A stretch of 45,874 nucleotides of DNA from Clostridia bacterium (GCA_017541305.1 JAFXZJ010000033.1:89978-135851); one strand, 5' to 3'; shown: positions 33,056 to 41,769, numbered from the stretch's first letter. Notes: generated by a model from the letters alone, not told the origin. Numbers and translations are program-made.

Positions 33056-34262
33056 CGTTATCGTAGATCTCCTCACCTAAGCTTATGCCGAGTTTTTTCA
33101 GGTCGTCACGGGTGTATTTCCTGCCCTGCATATAGTTCAGCGCACGGCCGTTCTTCGCGTCTTTTTTACGGAAGGCTCCGCTTTCATAATACTTTCTTGC
33201 CTCGTCGGCCGATCCGATACCCTTCTGATACCATTCGCCGATAAGCCGCTTCATGCATGCGTAAGGACGGACGTCGTTCTGCGAAAGCTCGGCTGCAAGG
33301 AGAATTATATCCGGATCGATCTTCTTTTTGTCGCACCATTCGGAAAACTGCATGCGCTGTTCCGCGGACGGCTTTGATCTAAGCCCCGCAAGCTTGAACG
33401 AGCGTCGTGCAAGCTCGTATATCTCATCCTCCCGTTTTTGAAGCTTTTCGATCGCTTCACGGTCGATATTCCCTTCGCGGTGCCATTCCTCCAATATGGA
33501 GTCGAGATAGCCGAAGGAGGGTTTTTCCGCCGTGACCATCTTCGAGAGCGCGATATCTATGCTCTCGTCATCAAAGCCCCATCCCGCGGTCCATTTCTCG
33601 TAAAGCGCAATTTCGTCCTCCGTTGGAGGCCTTCGCTGATGCCAGCGCTTCAGAATTGCCGAAACTCCGCCCGATATTTTCCTTTCGGATTCAAAATGTT
33701 CCGATACAGCATCGAAGCTGAGACAGTTCTTTGAGGCAAGCGTGCGCGCGACGGTATCCATATAAGCTATGGAGGTTTTGGCTCCCTTTATATCAAGGCA
33801 GTGCTTTGCGATGAGCACTGATGCGTCCTCCTCAAAGCCGAACACCTCGATCCAGTCATAAAGCTTGGAAAGCTCGGCGCCCGATATCACGCGCGTGCCG
33901 AACACTGCCTGAAGCTTTTTGACGTACCCGCCGTGAACGGCTCCTCTGGTGTTGGCGCCGCTGCCTATCAGCGCGTTCTTTATGTTAAGATACTGCACCT
34001 GCAGGGGCTCGCCTGCGATGATCTTCACAATACCCGCAGCTTCCCAATACGAAAAAGCGGCAAGCACGTCGGTATCCGAGCAGCCAAGCGCCTTTGCGAT
34101 ATCCTCGGAGGCGTTTCCCGCCCCGGAAAGCAGCATCAGCCCGTAAAGATAAGCCTTGACGGCAAGCTCCGGCGCCAAGGGCATGAACTGCGCTATGAAT
34201 ATGTTTTCCACCGGAGTGACCTCCAGCAGTTCCTTGTTTTTCAAAAAAACGGTCTCGCTCAT
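33045..34262 (-). CDS. DnaD/DnaB-like replication initiation protein
   Basis: The 405-residue protein has an N-terminal winged-helix-like region (about 15-85, containing SEDIAKALGCSDTDVLAAFSYWEAAGIV). Repeated DnaD C-terminal-type helical modules follow, marked by LSKLYDWIEVFGFEEDASVLIAKHC, YEKWTAGWGFDDESIDIAL and FSEWCDKKKIDPDIILLAA, plus a short tail. DnaD and DnaB of Bacillus subtilis remodel origin DNA and bring in the helicase with its loader. The ATG at 34262 follows AAGGGG and the promoter at 34291-34319; an open frame upstream of it runs antisense to the CNNM gene. Confidence 0.88.
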   Translation of the reverse strand: MSETVFLKNKELLEVTPVENIFIAQFMPLAPELAVKAYLYGLMLLSGAGNASEDIAKALGCSDTDVLAAFSYWEAAGIVKIIAGEPLQVQYLNIKNALIGSGANTRGAVHGGYVKKLQAVFGTRVISGAELSKLYDWIEVFGFEEDASVLIAKHCLDIKGAKTSIAYMDTVARTLASKNCLSFDAVSEHFESERKISGGVSAILKRWHQRRPPTEDEIALYEKWTAGWGFDDESIDIALSKMVTAEKPSFGYLDSILEEWHREGNIDREAIEKLQKREDEIYELARRSFKLAGLRSKPSAEQRMQFSEWCDKKKIDPDIILLAAELSQNDVRPYACMKRLIGEWYQKGIGSADEARKYYESGAFRKKDAKNGRALNYMQGRKYTRDDLKKLGISLGEEIYDNDER

Positions 34263-34290
34263 ATCGAAGCCCCTTATTGATTTCGTTATT

Positions 34291-34319
34291 ATTCTATCAT
34301 ATCCCGAAGTCCGCGTCAA
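34291..34319 (-). promoter_or_regulatory. Sigma-A promoter of the dnaD-dnaC genes
   Basis: On the minus strand TTGACG (34319-34314) and TAGAAT (34296-34291) are separated by 17 bases, about 28 bases before the ATG. Confidence 0.8.
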
Positions 34320-34334
34320 TCTATCAAAATATAC

Positions 34335-34363
34335 TTGATACCTGGGAAGAATTGCGGTATAAT
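34335..34363 (+). promoter_or_regulatory. Sigma-A promoter of the CNNM genes
   Basis: TTGATA (34335-34340) and a perfect TATAAT (34358-34363) are separated by 17 bases. Its -35 lies only 15 bases from that of the divergent dnaD promoter, so the two may compete for RNA polymerase. Confidence 0.85.
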
Positions 34364-34401
34364 GATAAAAGATTTTGATTTGAGAGGAGTTGGTCTCATC
34401 A

Positions 34402-35565
34402 ATGGATGATGGCAGTATATGGCGATGTTTGACATCTTCGTTGCCATCCTCTGCTCTTAAAGGAGCAGATCCTATTACATTACTTGCCGGCGCACCCGCT
34501 TCCGGCGCAAATACAAGGGGCATTGTGATATATGCCGTGCTTTTGGTGCTTTTCCTTGCGATAAGCTCCTATTTTGCATCTGCCGAAATCGCGCTGGCGT
34601 CCGTTAACCGCGTTAGAATGAAATCCTACGCCGAGGACGGGAACAAGCGTGCAAAATACGTCATGTATATCCTGAACAATTTCGAGAAGGCGCTCACCAC
34701 CCTTCTCATAGGCAACAACGTTATGCACATAGGCTGTTCCGCTCTGGCGGTTTTGATAACAAGGCAGCTCTTCGCGGGAACGAGCTACCTTGCCGTCGCA
34801 CTGACGGTTTCCACGGTGATTATCACGCTGATCGTGTTCTTCTTTGCCGAGATGCTTCCCAAGGCATACGCAAAGGACTGCAACGAAAAATATTCCCTCA
34901 GCGTTGGGCATTCGCTCTACATACTGATGAAGGTGCTCACTCCGCTTTCCGCCGTGTTCACCTGGATCGGCAAGCAGATCGGCAAGCTCTTCACAAGAGG
35001 CGGCGAAACCCCCTCCGTGACCGAAAACGAGCTTGTGGATATAATCGAGAACTTCAAGGACGAGCGCGAGGAAGACGACACGCAGGAGGACGCCACGGCC
35101 GAGCTGATGGTGAACGTGCTGCAGTATTCCAGCCGCACCGTTATGGATTGTTATACCCCCTGGGATAAGGTCGAAAAGCTTGACGAATCGCTTCCCATAG
35201 AGGATCAGATAAGGCAGCTTAAGCAGACGAGCCATTCGCGCCTGCCCGTTGTCAATTCCAAAGGCAACGTGATAGGCGTGGTGCTCATTCGCGCGTTCTT
35301 CCGCGAATATCTCAAGCTGCGCGACGAGCTTGACCTTGTCGACTTGCTCGACACGCCTTATTTCGTAAGGCCCGATATGCCCGTTGACGAGCTGCTGCTT
35401 GACCTTTCAAAAAGCAGGACTCATATTGCGATCGTCTCCGAAAGGAGCGATATCCTCGGCATAATCACCGTCGAGGATATTCTTGAGGAGCTCGTCGGCG
35501 AGATATTCGACGAGTACGATTCCGATTCCGCGGAAACCCCCGCCGGAAAGGAGGCAAAAGCATGA
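34402..35565 (+). CDS. CNNM/CBS-domain membrane protein (hemolysin/CorC-like), short form
   Basis: The 387-residue protein has a CNNM transmembrane domain (YAVLLVLFLAISSYFASAEIALASVNRVRM, then TTLLIGNNVMHIG and FFAEMLPKAYAKDC) and a CBS pair (about 225-370, with CYTPWDKVEKL and GIITVEDILEELVGEIFDEYD). The family is linked to magnesium or other divalent-metal export and was first misnamed hemolysin. It ends after the CBS pair and lacks the CorC_HlyC domain of its neighbour. The first 32 residues are not family-like, and the ribosome-binding site GAGGAG is 12 bases from the ATG, so the exact start is uncertain; a TTG at 34390 touches that site. It overlaps the next gene by four bases. Confidence 0.88.
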   Translation: MDDGSIWRCLTSSLPSSALKGADPITLLAGAPASGANTRGIVIYAVLLVLFLAISSYFASAEIALASVNRVRMKSYAEDGNKRAKYVMYILNNFEKALTTLLIGNNVMHIGCSALAVLITRQLFAGTSYLAVALTVSTVIITLIVFFFAEMLPKAYAKDCNEKYSLSVGHSLYILMKVLTPLSAVFTWIGKQIGKLFTRGGETPSVTENELVDIIENFKDEREEDDTQEDATAELMVNVLQYSSRTVMDCYTPWDKVEKLDESLPIEDQIRQLKQTSHSRLPVVNSKGNVIGVVLIRAFFREYLKLRDELDLVDLLDTPYFVRPDMPVDELLLDLSKSRTHIAIVSERSDILGIITVEDILEELVGEIFDEYDSDSAETPAGKEAKA

Positions 35566-36896
35566 GCGACAGTTTGATGATCACTCTTTATATCGCGGCG
35601 CTCATAGTGCTTATTGCCTTCTCGGCAGTGTTTTCCGGCTCGGAGATAGCCTATTCCTCGCTTAACGAGCTGAGGCTGCGTCATCTTGCCGACGAGGAAA
35701 ACGACCGCAAGGCCAAGACGGCGCTCTTCAACTATTCCCGTTACGAGAATCTTCTCAGCACCATACTTATCGGCAACAACTTTGTAAATCTCGCTTCGTC
35801 CGCTATATCGACCGAGCTTTTCATACTGCTGCTCGTTGAGACAAAGGTGCTTAGCGAGAACTGGGCTGCCGTGATATCCACCGCCGTAATGACGGTACTG
35901 ATACTCATATTCGGCGAGATCACGCCAAAGATGGTCGCGAATCACAATCCCGACCGCTTTGCGATGAACAAGGCGTCCTTCCTTAAAGCGCTCGGTTACG
36001 TTTTCTTCCCGCTCGTATGGGTCGTTACCAAGATAATCAAGCTCTTCTCCAAAACATGGGAAAGCAAGGTCACAGACGACACCAACGTCACCGAGGAAGA
36101 GCTTTCCGATATAATCGACACCGTTGAGGAAGAAGGCGTCATCGACGAGCACACGAGCGATCTTTTGCAGTCGGCGCTTGAGTTCCCCGATATCTACGCG
36201 TATGAGATAATCACTCCCCGCGTGGATATGGTGGCTGTGGATATCGACGATGATCCGCAGGAGATCATAGACACCATTCTTTCTTCGAACTTCTCGAGGA
36301 TACCCGTTTACGAGGATTCGATCGACAATATCATCGGCGTTATCCATCTGAACGAGGTCTTGAAGGCCATTGCTGACGATACGCCCCTTGATATCCGCGA
36401 GCATATGCTTCCCGTGTGCTATCTGCATAAGACCACGATACTCCCCCAGGCGCTTCGCGAACTGAGGGAAAGGAAGCTTCATCTTGCCATAGTCACCGAT
36501 GAATACGGCGGCACGATGGGCCTGCTCACCATGGAGGATATACTGGAGCAGCTTGTGGGCGATATCTGGGACGAATCGGATGAGATCGAGGACGAGTTGG
36601 TCAAGATCGACGACGACACCTATGAGTGCGACGGCGATATGCGCATCTACGATCTGCTCGACGAATTCGATATCGACGATGACGATTTCGACGACGATAA
36701 CGCCACCGTGGGCGGTTGGGCCATCGAACAGCTTGGCGGCTATCCCGCAAAGGGCGAATCTTTCGATTTCGAGAACCTTACCGTTACGGTCAAGCAGATC
36801 CAAAACCTCCGCGTGACGCGCCTGACCATCAAGGTTCATGAAAAGCCACCCGAGGAGGACGAGGACGATATCGATTGGGAAAAGAAGGAAGACTGA
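35562..36896 (+). CDS. CNNM/CBS/CorC_HlyC membrane protein (hemolysin family), full form
   Basis: The 444-residue protein has a CNNM domain (AVFSGSEIAYSSLNELRLRHL, STILIGNNFVNLASS, LIFGEITPKMVANHN), a CBS pair (about 205-335: ITPRVDMVAVDID and VTDEYGGTMGLLTMEDILEQLVGDI) and a C-terminal CorC_HlyC domain (about 350-425), ending in a very acidic tail. Relatives export magnesium and bind Mg-ATP in the CBS pair. It begins in an ATGA overlap with the shorter paralogue, so the two may act as a heterodimer. A hairpin follows its stop. Confidence 0.93.
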   Translation: MSDSLMITLYIAALIVLIAFSAVFSGSEIAYSSLNELRLRHLADEENDRKAKTALFNYSRYENLLSTILIGNNFVNLASSAISTELFILLLVETKVLSENWAAVISTAVMTVLILIFGEITPKMVANHNPDRFAMNKASFLKALGYVFFPLVWVVTKIIKLFSKTWESKVTDDTNVTEEELSDIIDTVEEEGVIDEHTSDLLQSALEFPDIYAYEIITPRVDMVAVDIDDDPQEIIDTILSSNFSRIPVYEDSIDNIIGVIHLNEVLKAIADDTPLDIREHMLPVCYLHKTTILPQALRELRERKLHLAIVTDEYGGTMGLLTMEDILEQLVGDIWDESDEIEDELVKIDDDTYECDGDMRIYDLLDEFDIDDDDFDDDNATVGGWAIEQLGGYPAKGESFDFENLTVTVKQIQNLRVTRLTIKVHEKPPEEDEDDIDWEKKED

Positions 36897-36901
36897 TCAT
36901 G

Positions 36902-36932
36902 ACCGGGATGGAGCGCCATCCCGGTATTTATA
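36902..36932 (+). terminator. Terminator hairpin after the CNNM genes
   Basis: A perfect ten-base-pair stem (36902-36911 with 36916-36925) with loop AGCG starts five bases past the stop and is followed by ATTTATA, a short T-rich tail. Confidence 0.65.
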
Positions 36933-37107
36933 TGGAATTTGCCGGGGCTGTATGTTATACTGTTACCAACAAACTTAGAAGAACGTGAAACCGCCAAGAA
37001 TATTTGAAAAGTAAATATATTCATATTATCTATTGACTTTAACATTATTTACTGCCAAAATGAGCGTATAGGGATAAATTCCCCAAAATAGATCCGGAGG
37101 ATAAGTT
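36933..37107. other. AT-rich intergenic region upstream of glnA
   Basis: Apart from the promoter at 37033-37061, this region holds an extended -10-like TGTTATACT at 36952-36960 and a weak AT-rich inverted repeat near 36999-37023. I find no GlnR/TnrA box (TGTNAN7TNACA), no open frame with a ribosome-binding site beyond eight codons, and no known riboswitch. How glnA is regulated is not visible. Confidence 0.4.
37033..37061 (+). promoter_or_regulatory. Probable sigma-A promoter of glnA
   Basis: TTGACT (37033-37038) and CAAAAT (37056-37061) are separated by 17 bases. The start codon is 46 bases further on, preceded by GGAGGATAAGTT. The -10 is poor, so an activator may be involved. Confidence 0.6.
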
Positions 37108-38532
37108 ATGTTTAAAACCATCGATCAGGCTAAGGAATTTATTATTGACAACAACATCGAAATGGTGGACTTCAAGATGACCGATATAGACGGCCGCTGG
37201 AGGCACATCACGATTCCCGCCGAGCGTTTTACCGAGGATACCATGAAATACGGTATTGGCTTTGACGGCTCCAATTACGGTTACGCACCCGTTGAAAACA
37301 GCGATATGGTATTCATACCCGATCTTTCCACCGCAGCTGTCGATCCCTTTGCGGAAGTCGCCACCCTCACCATGAGCGGCGATGCGATGATCATCGACCG
37401 CCCCGCCAACCGTCCCTTCGATCAGTATCCCAGGAACGTGATCCGCCGCGCCGTCGAATACATGCGTGAAACCGGCATTGCCGACGAGATGATAATCGGG
37501 CCCGAATTCGAATTCCACGTATTCGATCAGATCCAGTTCGAATCCCGTCCCAACTGCGTCAGGTGCGAGATCGACACCGACGAAGCCGACTGGAACACCG
37601 GCCTCGGCACCAACGGCACTCAGATCCCCCACAAGGGCGGCTATCATATCGGCGCTCCCCAGGATAAGTATTACAACCTCCGCTCCCGCATGTGCATGCT
37701 TATGGAGGATTGGGGCGTTAAGGTGAAGTATCACCATCACGAGGTCGGCGGTCCCGGTCAGCTCGAGATCGAAGTCGAGCTTGCCGATATCGAAAAGATG
37801 GCCGACAACACCATGGTCACCAAGTACATAATCAGGAACGCCGCCGTTGAAGAAGGCTGCACCGCCACCTTCATGCCCAAGCCCATTTACGGTGAGGCAG
37901 GCAACGGAATGCACGTTCACATGCTGCTCACCAAGGACGGCAAGCCCCTGTTCTATGACGAGAAAGGCTATGCGCAGCTCTCCAAGCTCGCTCACAATTT
38001 CATGGGCGGTCTGTTAAAGCACGCCAAGTCCCTCTGCGCCATCACCAACCCCTCCACGAACTCCTTCAAGAGGCTCGTTCCCGGCTTTGAGGCGCCCGTT
38101 ACTATCGGCTATGCCACCGCCAACCGCTCCGCGGTCATACGCATCCCCGCGTATGCCAAGAGCCCCATGGCAAAGCGTTTCGAGCTCCGCAATCCCGACG
38201 GCACCTGCAACCCCTATTACGCATATGCCGCCATACTCATGGCCGGTTTGGACGGCGTTATGAACGAGATCGATCCCTCCGCCTGCGGCTGGGGCCCCTA
38301 TGACTTCAACCTCTTCGATCTTTCCGATGAGGAAAAGGCCAAGATCGACGCTCTGCCCACCACCCTTGAGGAAGCGCTTACCGACCTTGAAAACGATCAT
38401 GAATACCTCACCCGCGGCGGCGTGTTCCCCGAGAGGCTCATCAAGATCTGGATCGACCGCAAGCGCAAGGAAGCAAGGCGCATCGAGAATATACCCCATC
38501 CCGCCGAGTTCGAGTGTTACTTCAATCTGTGA
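37108..38532 (+). CDS. glnA: Glutamine synthetase, type I
   Basis: The 474-residue enzyme makes glutamine from glutamate, ammonia and ATP. Active-site residues are in place: GFDGS (51-55), Glu133 and Glu135 in GPEFEF, the HHHEVGGPGQLEIE stretch with Glu212 and Glu220, GNGMHVH with His269, Arg322 and Glu328 in KRLVPGFEAP, and RFELR. The length matches the GSI-beta subtype (about 470), which is usually switched off by adenylylation of a Tyr in an NLYDL motif; here that motif reads NLFDL, with Phe403 in place of Tyr. The gene stands alone between terminators with its own promoter and a good ribosome-binding site. Confidence 0.97.
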   Translation: MFKTIDQAKEFIIDNNIEMVDFKMTDIDGRWRHITIPAERFTEDTMKYGIGFDGSNYGYAPVENSDMVFIPDLSTAAVDPFAEVATLTMSGDAMIIDRPANRPFDQYPRNVIRRAVEYMRETGIADEMIIGPEFEFHVFDQIQFESRPNCVRCEIDTDEADWNTGLGTNGTQIPHKGGYHIGAPQDKYYNLRSRMCMLMEDWGVKVKYHHHEVGGPGQLEIEVELADIEKMADNTMVTKYIIRNAAVEEGCTATFMPKPIYGEAGNGMHVHMLLTKDGKPLFYDEKGYAQLSKLAHNFMGGLLKHAKSLCAITNPSTNSFKRLVPGFEAPVTIGYATANRSAVIRIPAYAKSPMAKRFELRNPDGTCNPYYAYAAILMAGLDGVMNEIDPSACGWGPYDFNLFDLSDEEKAKIDALPTTLEEALTDLENDHEYLTRGGVFPERLIKIWIDRKRKEARRIENIPHPAEFECYFNL

Positions 38533-38548
38533 TACTTTAAATTCAAAC

Positions 38549-38578
38549 GGGTGTGCCCTGCGGCACACCCTGTTTTTA
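38549..38578 (+). terminator. Rho-independent terminator after glnA
   Basis: A perfect nine-base-pair stem, GGGTGTGCC and GGCACACCC, with loop CTGC, is followed by TGTTTTTA. The convergent recombinase-like gene ends inside the T-run; on the minus strand the tail GTTTGAATTT is a weaker terminator. Confidence 0.9.
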
Positions 38579-39886
38579 TATCTCCGTTAAGATCCGTCTT
38601 TTCACCCTGCCCGTAAGCGGGTTGGAAATGAATACGGCTATCTCGTCTTTTGATATCGCGATATATCTCACTAAAGTCCCGGCGATCCAGCTTCGTTCTT
38701 CAACGGACAGCTTGCTGATGCGCCTTGCCCTTTCGAAGAACCCGTCCACCTGTTCCTTTGTGATCGAAAACAGTTCGTTTTCGGAGACGATCCTTCTTCT
38801 GCGCATCCCATAAATGTTCTTTCTGTCCGTCAGATCCTCCAGCTCGCGCTGATCCTCTTCTTCGCGCGCGCCTTTTATCAGCGCCTTCAGCTTTATTCCA
38901 AACTGTTTCGATACCGCATCGTATTCCTTCTCGGCAGAACACAGAGCGATCTCCGCCTGCTTTTTCTCTTCAAGCACGTATTCATAAAACGAATCGGCGT
39001 TTTCCTGCTTACAGTATGCTGCTATTATCTTTTCAACAGCTGATTCGAGTCTGTCCGAATCCACGGCGACCGCGGAACGGTAATATTCGCCAAGGCGGAA
39101 GTTTTCATTTGCCGATCCGCGGTAGAATACGATCGGGCACAACCTGCGCACGGTATCGAAATAAGGCTCCGGCTCCCTGTCCGGCGCGTATTCGCGCTCG
39201 AGCCTTTCGTGAGCCGACAGCCAAAGATCGTAAGTGATCAGGCTGGGCAGATGATAGCCCTTCTTGGAAAGCCGCCCTAAGTATCTTTCGTTGCGCAGCA
39301 GCGTCTTCACGGTCATATTGCTGAATTTCTTTCCGCGCGCCGACGTGAAATCTCCCATGCTCTTCACTATCTCGACGATCGACGCTCCATTAGCATAGCT
39401 TTTAAAAACCATCCTCACGCGTTCTGCCTCCGCCTCGTTGACCACCGGAACGCCGTTCTCAACGTTATATCCAAAGGGCGGCACTCGGCTGAAAACGTGT
39501 CTTGTGTTCCTCAGCGGCAGCATCAGCCCATAGCTCTCATCCGTTTCGGTAATAAAGCTGTAATAGCGATGGATACCGAGGGCGATATCATGTCTGCGGT
39601 CAACAGAGGGTTTATTCATGAATATGAGCCTTATGCCGTTTCTTTCAAAGAACAGTCTGCTTTCAAGCGCCATATACCGGTCGTCGCCCAGGTCCTCCGT
39701 TCCGCGAAGCAGCAGCGTATCTATCAGCCCGCGCTTGGTGAGCGTTTGGACCAGCCTGAAGTTTACGAAGCGCCCGGGGCTGTCTTCGAATATCCGTTCA
39801 AGCTCTATGTTGTTATCCAATGCAAATCTCTGCATTGAAGCGCGGCCGATATCCTCAGCCGCGCCTCTCATATAACCTATCGCCAT
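38576..39886 (-). CDS. Degenerate serine-recombinase-like protein
   Basis: The 436-residue protein follows the large serine recombinase plan: an N-terminal resolvase-like domain (1-95), a Recombinase domain (about 135-235: PPFGYNVENGVPVVNEAEAERVRMVFKSYANG and KTLLRNERYLG), and a C-terminal charged coiled-coil region. The usual YxRVSTxxQ motif reads YMRGAAED, with Ala9 where the catalytic Ser belongs, and the DRLxR motif is replaced by TEDLGDD. The zinc-ribbon cysteines are also missing. It is therefore unlikely to cut DNA. Its ATG overlaps the stop of the DUF885 gene as TAATG, so it is co-translated with an envelope cluster rather than sitting in a phage or integrative element. Confidence 0.8.
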   Translation of the reverse strand: MAIGYMRGAAEDIGRASMQRFALDNNIELERIFEDSPGRFVNFRLVQTLTKRGLIDTLLLRGTEDLGDDRYMALESRLFFERNGIRLIFMNKPSVDRRHDIALGIHRYYSFITETDESYGLMLPLRNTRHVFSRVPPFGYNVENGVPVVNEAEAERVRMVFKSYANGASIVEIVKSMGDFTSARGKKFSNMTVKTLLRNERYLGRLSKKGYHLPSLITYDLWLSAHERLEREYAPDREPEPYFDTVRRLCPIVFYRGSANENFRLGEYYRSAVAVDSDRLESAVEKIIAAYCKQENADSFYEYVLEEKKQAEIALCSAEKEYDAVSKQFGIKLKALIKGAREEEDQRELEDLTDRKNIYGMRRRRIVSENELFSITKEQVDGFFERARRISKLSVEERSWIAGTLVRYIAISKDEIAVFISNPLTGRVKRRILTEI

Positions 39887-41769
39887 TATTCCATATAGTC
39901 CCGCATCATGTCCATGTAGTTGGGCCCGAAGCTCAGATACTTTTCAAAGAACGCCTTATACGCCGCGGGAGAATCGGGCGCGCAGGTCTTCCAGATATCG
40001 TACATATAGGAATATCCCACGCCGTAGCTCATTGCGTAAACCGGCATTGTAACCGCGTATTCATAATAGATATCAGCCGCGTCGCCGATGCCGTATTCAT
40101 CCAGATAATTTCTTACCTGAGCCTCGTTCCAGCCCCTGAGATTGACCATATAGCTGATATAGGCGGGAAGGAACACGTTGCAGAATGTGCTCTCGCAGTT
40201 CATCATGACGCAGTAATTGTTGCCCAGATCGAAGCACTTTGAGGCGATGAATTTTTCGGTGAATACCGTCCAGCCCTCGGCATAGCCCGTCGGCTCGAAC
40301 ACCTGCTGAGCAAGCGACAGCCCGGGATCGTTCCTTGCCATAAGATGCTGATACATATGACCCGGGATGGTCTCGTGCGCGATCGTAAGAAGATCGTCGC
40401 AGCCATCGGAGGTGCGGTTCAGCAGCATAAGGTTGTCATAATAATCGTCAAAGGACGGAGTGAGATACGCCGCGGGACTAAAATCATCGGCTATATCCTC
40501 GGGCACGTCGACGTATTTGAGCGAATAATCGGGCATGTCGGGATAGTACTGATCGAGGAATTTCTTGAGCCATTCAAGGTTCTTTTCAACGGAGCCCATG
40601 GTCATGGGATCGCCGTATTCGTTCATGATCTCGTTGCCGCCGTGAAGCACCGCCATGCACATATCATAATACGTGTCCTCGCCCATCTGCTCCAAAAGCC
40701 GGATTATGGTGGAGGAATCGTCCATGGAGGCGCCCTCGTCCTTAGCGGAAAGCTCAAAGTAAGCCTTGGCCTTTTCACCCCTTTGAGACGCGCCAACATA
40801 GGGCGAACAATCCGCCCTGTGAGATTCAAGGGTATCCGCAAGCCTTGAATAAGCGGGCAGCAGCTCATTCAGCACCAGATCCCTGTTGCGCGCGGTATAT
40901 TCGGCGCACTGAGCGGGAGTGGCTCCAAGCTCCTTGGCCTTATCCGTCACGTCATCAAAGCAGGTGATAAGGAAGCTTCGCTCTCCCTTGCCTGCAAAAT
41001 TACGGCAGGATTCGATCACCTGATCCAGTGCTTTTTCGCTCATAAAGAGCCCCTGTGCGGCCTTTTCGGATTCGTAATCGCCTATCTGATCTATAAGCCT
41101 GCTCATATCTCCCACAAGGAAGAGATAATCCTCAACGTCCTCGAGCGACCTGACGTTATAGCATACCATGCTCAGGGGGAGCATCGTGTGATAGCCGTTC
41201 AGCGGAGTGAGCGGCTCGTCGTAATAATAATATTCCTCGTAAAGCAGCTGCGTTTCATAGGTGCGCTTGAGCATATCATATGCATGCACGTTCTTTTCGG
41301 AAAGCTCGTTCCTGTCGATGGCGGCAAGTCTGCCGAGCATTTCCCGCGCATGATCCATGGACTCGACGTGCGCCTCATAGGTAAGCTCGCCCCAACCCTT
41401 TGTAACGTCAGCACGGTCGATACCGAATCTTGCCGGATCGGAAACTATGAACTGATTATACGTATCCGAGCTCGAGGTCGCAAGGGTCCTGAATATCTCA
41501 AGATCGAGCTGCCCGAAGGCCTCGTCGGCATTCGATGCGGTATGCTCGGTGTTCTGAGGCTGACCGGAAGCATCGGGCGCGGTCGTGACGGACGCGTCTT
41601 CGGTAAACCCGGGCGCCTGCGTTGCCGCGGGATCGGCGGTCGGTAAAGAAGGATCCTGGGTAGGATCCGGTGTGCCGGGCACGTTGATCACGCACCCGCC
41701 GACGGGCAGACAGCCGGCCGCGAAAACCGTCATAAGCGCAATGAGTATTATACAGAGCGTTCTTTTCAT
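39886..41769 (-). CDS. DUF885 family metallopeptidase-like lipoprotein
   Basis: The 627-residue protein has a signal peptide with lipobox FAAGC (Cys20), a Thr/Pro-rich linker to about residue 80, and a long helical DUF885 domain. The domain contains IAHETIPGHMYQH (His465, Glu466, His471) and GYAEGWTVFTEKF (Glu498), the expected zinc-ligand set of a thermolysin-like metallopeptidase; DUF885 members are related to carboxypeptidase Taq-type folds. The substrate is unknown. The open frame extends 36 codons upstream into the DHHW gene, but the ATG at 41769 begins the signal peptide. The ribosome-binding site (AAAGGG) is distant. Confidence 0.85.
   Translation of the reverse strand: MKRTLCIILIALMTVFAAGCLPVGGCVINVPGTPDPTQDPSLPTADPAATQAPGFTEDASVTTAPDASGQPQNTEHTASNADEAFGQLDLEIFRTLATSSSDTYNQFIVSDPARFGIDRADVTKGWGELTYEAHVESMDHAREMLGRLAAIDRNELSEKNVHAYDMLKRTYETQLLYEEYYYYDEPLTPLNGYHTMLPLSMVCYNVRSLEDVEDYLFLVGDMSRLIDQIGDYESEKAAQGLFMSEKALDQVIESCRNFAGKGERSFLITCFDDVTDKAKELGATPAQCAEYTARNRDLVLNELLPAYSRLADTLESHRADCSPYVGASQRGEKAKAYFELSAKDEGASMDDSSTIIRLLEQMGEDTYYDMCMAVLHGGNEIMNEYGDPMTMGSVEKNLEWLKKFLDQYYPDMPDYSLKYVDVPEDIADDFSPAAYLTPSFDDYYDNLMLLNRTSDGCDDLLTIAHETIPGHMYQHLMARNDPGLSLAQQVFEPTGYAEGWTVFTEKFIASKCFDLGNNYCVMMNCESTFCNVFLPAYISYMVNLRGWNEAQVRNYLDEYGIGDAADIYYEYAVTMPVYAMSYGVGYSYMYDIWKTCAPDSPAAYKAFFEKYLSFGPNYMDMMRDYME

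Noticed and set aside
35421-36839. Long open frame (about 470 codons) on the minus strand opposite the second CNNM gene
   Set aside because: The plus-strand product has a complete CNNM/CBS/CorC layout. The minus-strand frame has no recognisable domain or ribosome-binding site and arises from the codon bias of the real gene.
36950-36980. Eight-codon frame starting at the ATG in the TGTATGTTATAC stretch, ending QQT, upstream of glnA, as a glutamine-sensing leader peptide
   Set aside because: It is very short, the ATG overlaps a -10-like sequence, and no terminator/antiterminator pair follows, so there is no support beyond the two Gln codons.
36933-37107. GlnR/TnrA operator before glnA
   Set aside because: No match to TGTNAN7TNACA was found; TGTTA at two places is not followed by the second half-site.
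37045-37995. Open frame antisense to the glnA 5' half and promoter
   Set aside because: Gly/Val/His-rich translation typical of a shadow frame; glutamine synthetase is certain on the other strand.
38576-39886. Integrative element or prophage around the recombinase-like gene
   Set aside because: No att-like direct repeats, tRNA, phage or conjugation genes are nearby; base composition and gene spacing match the neighbours, and the catalytic residues are missing.
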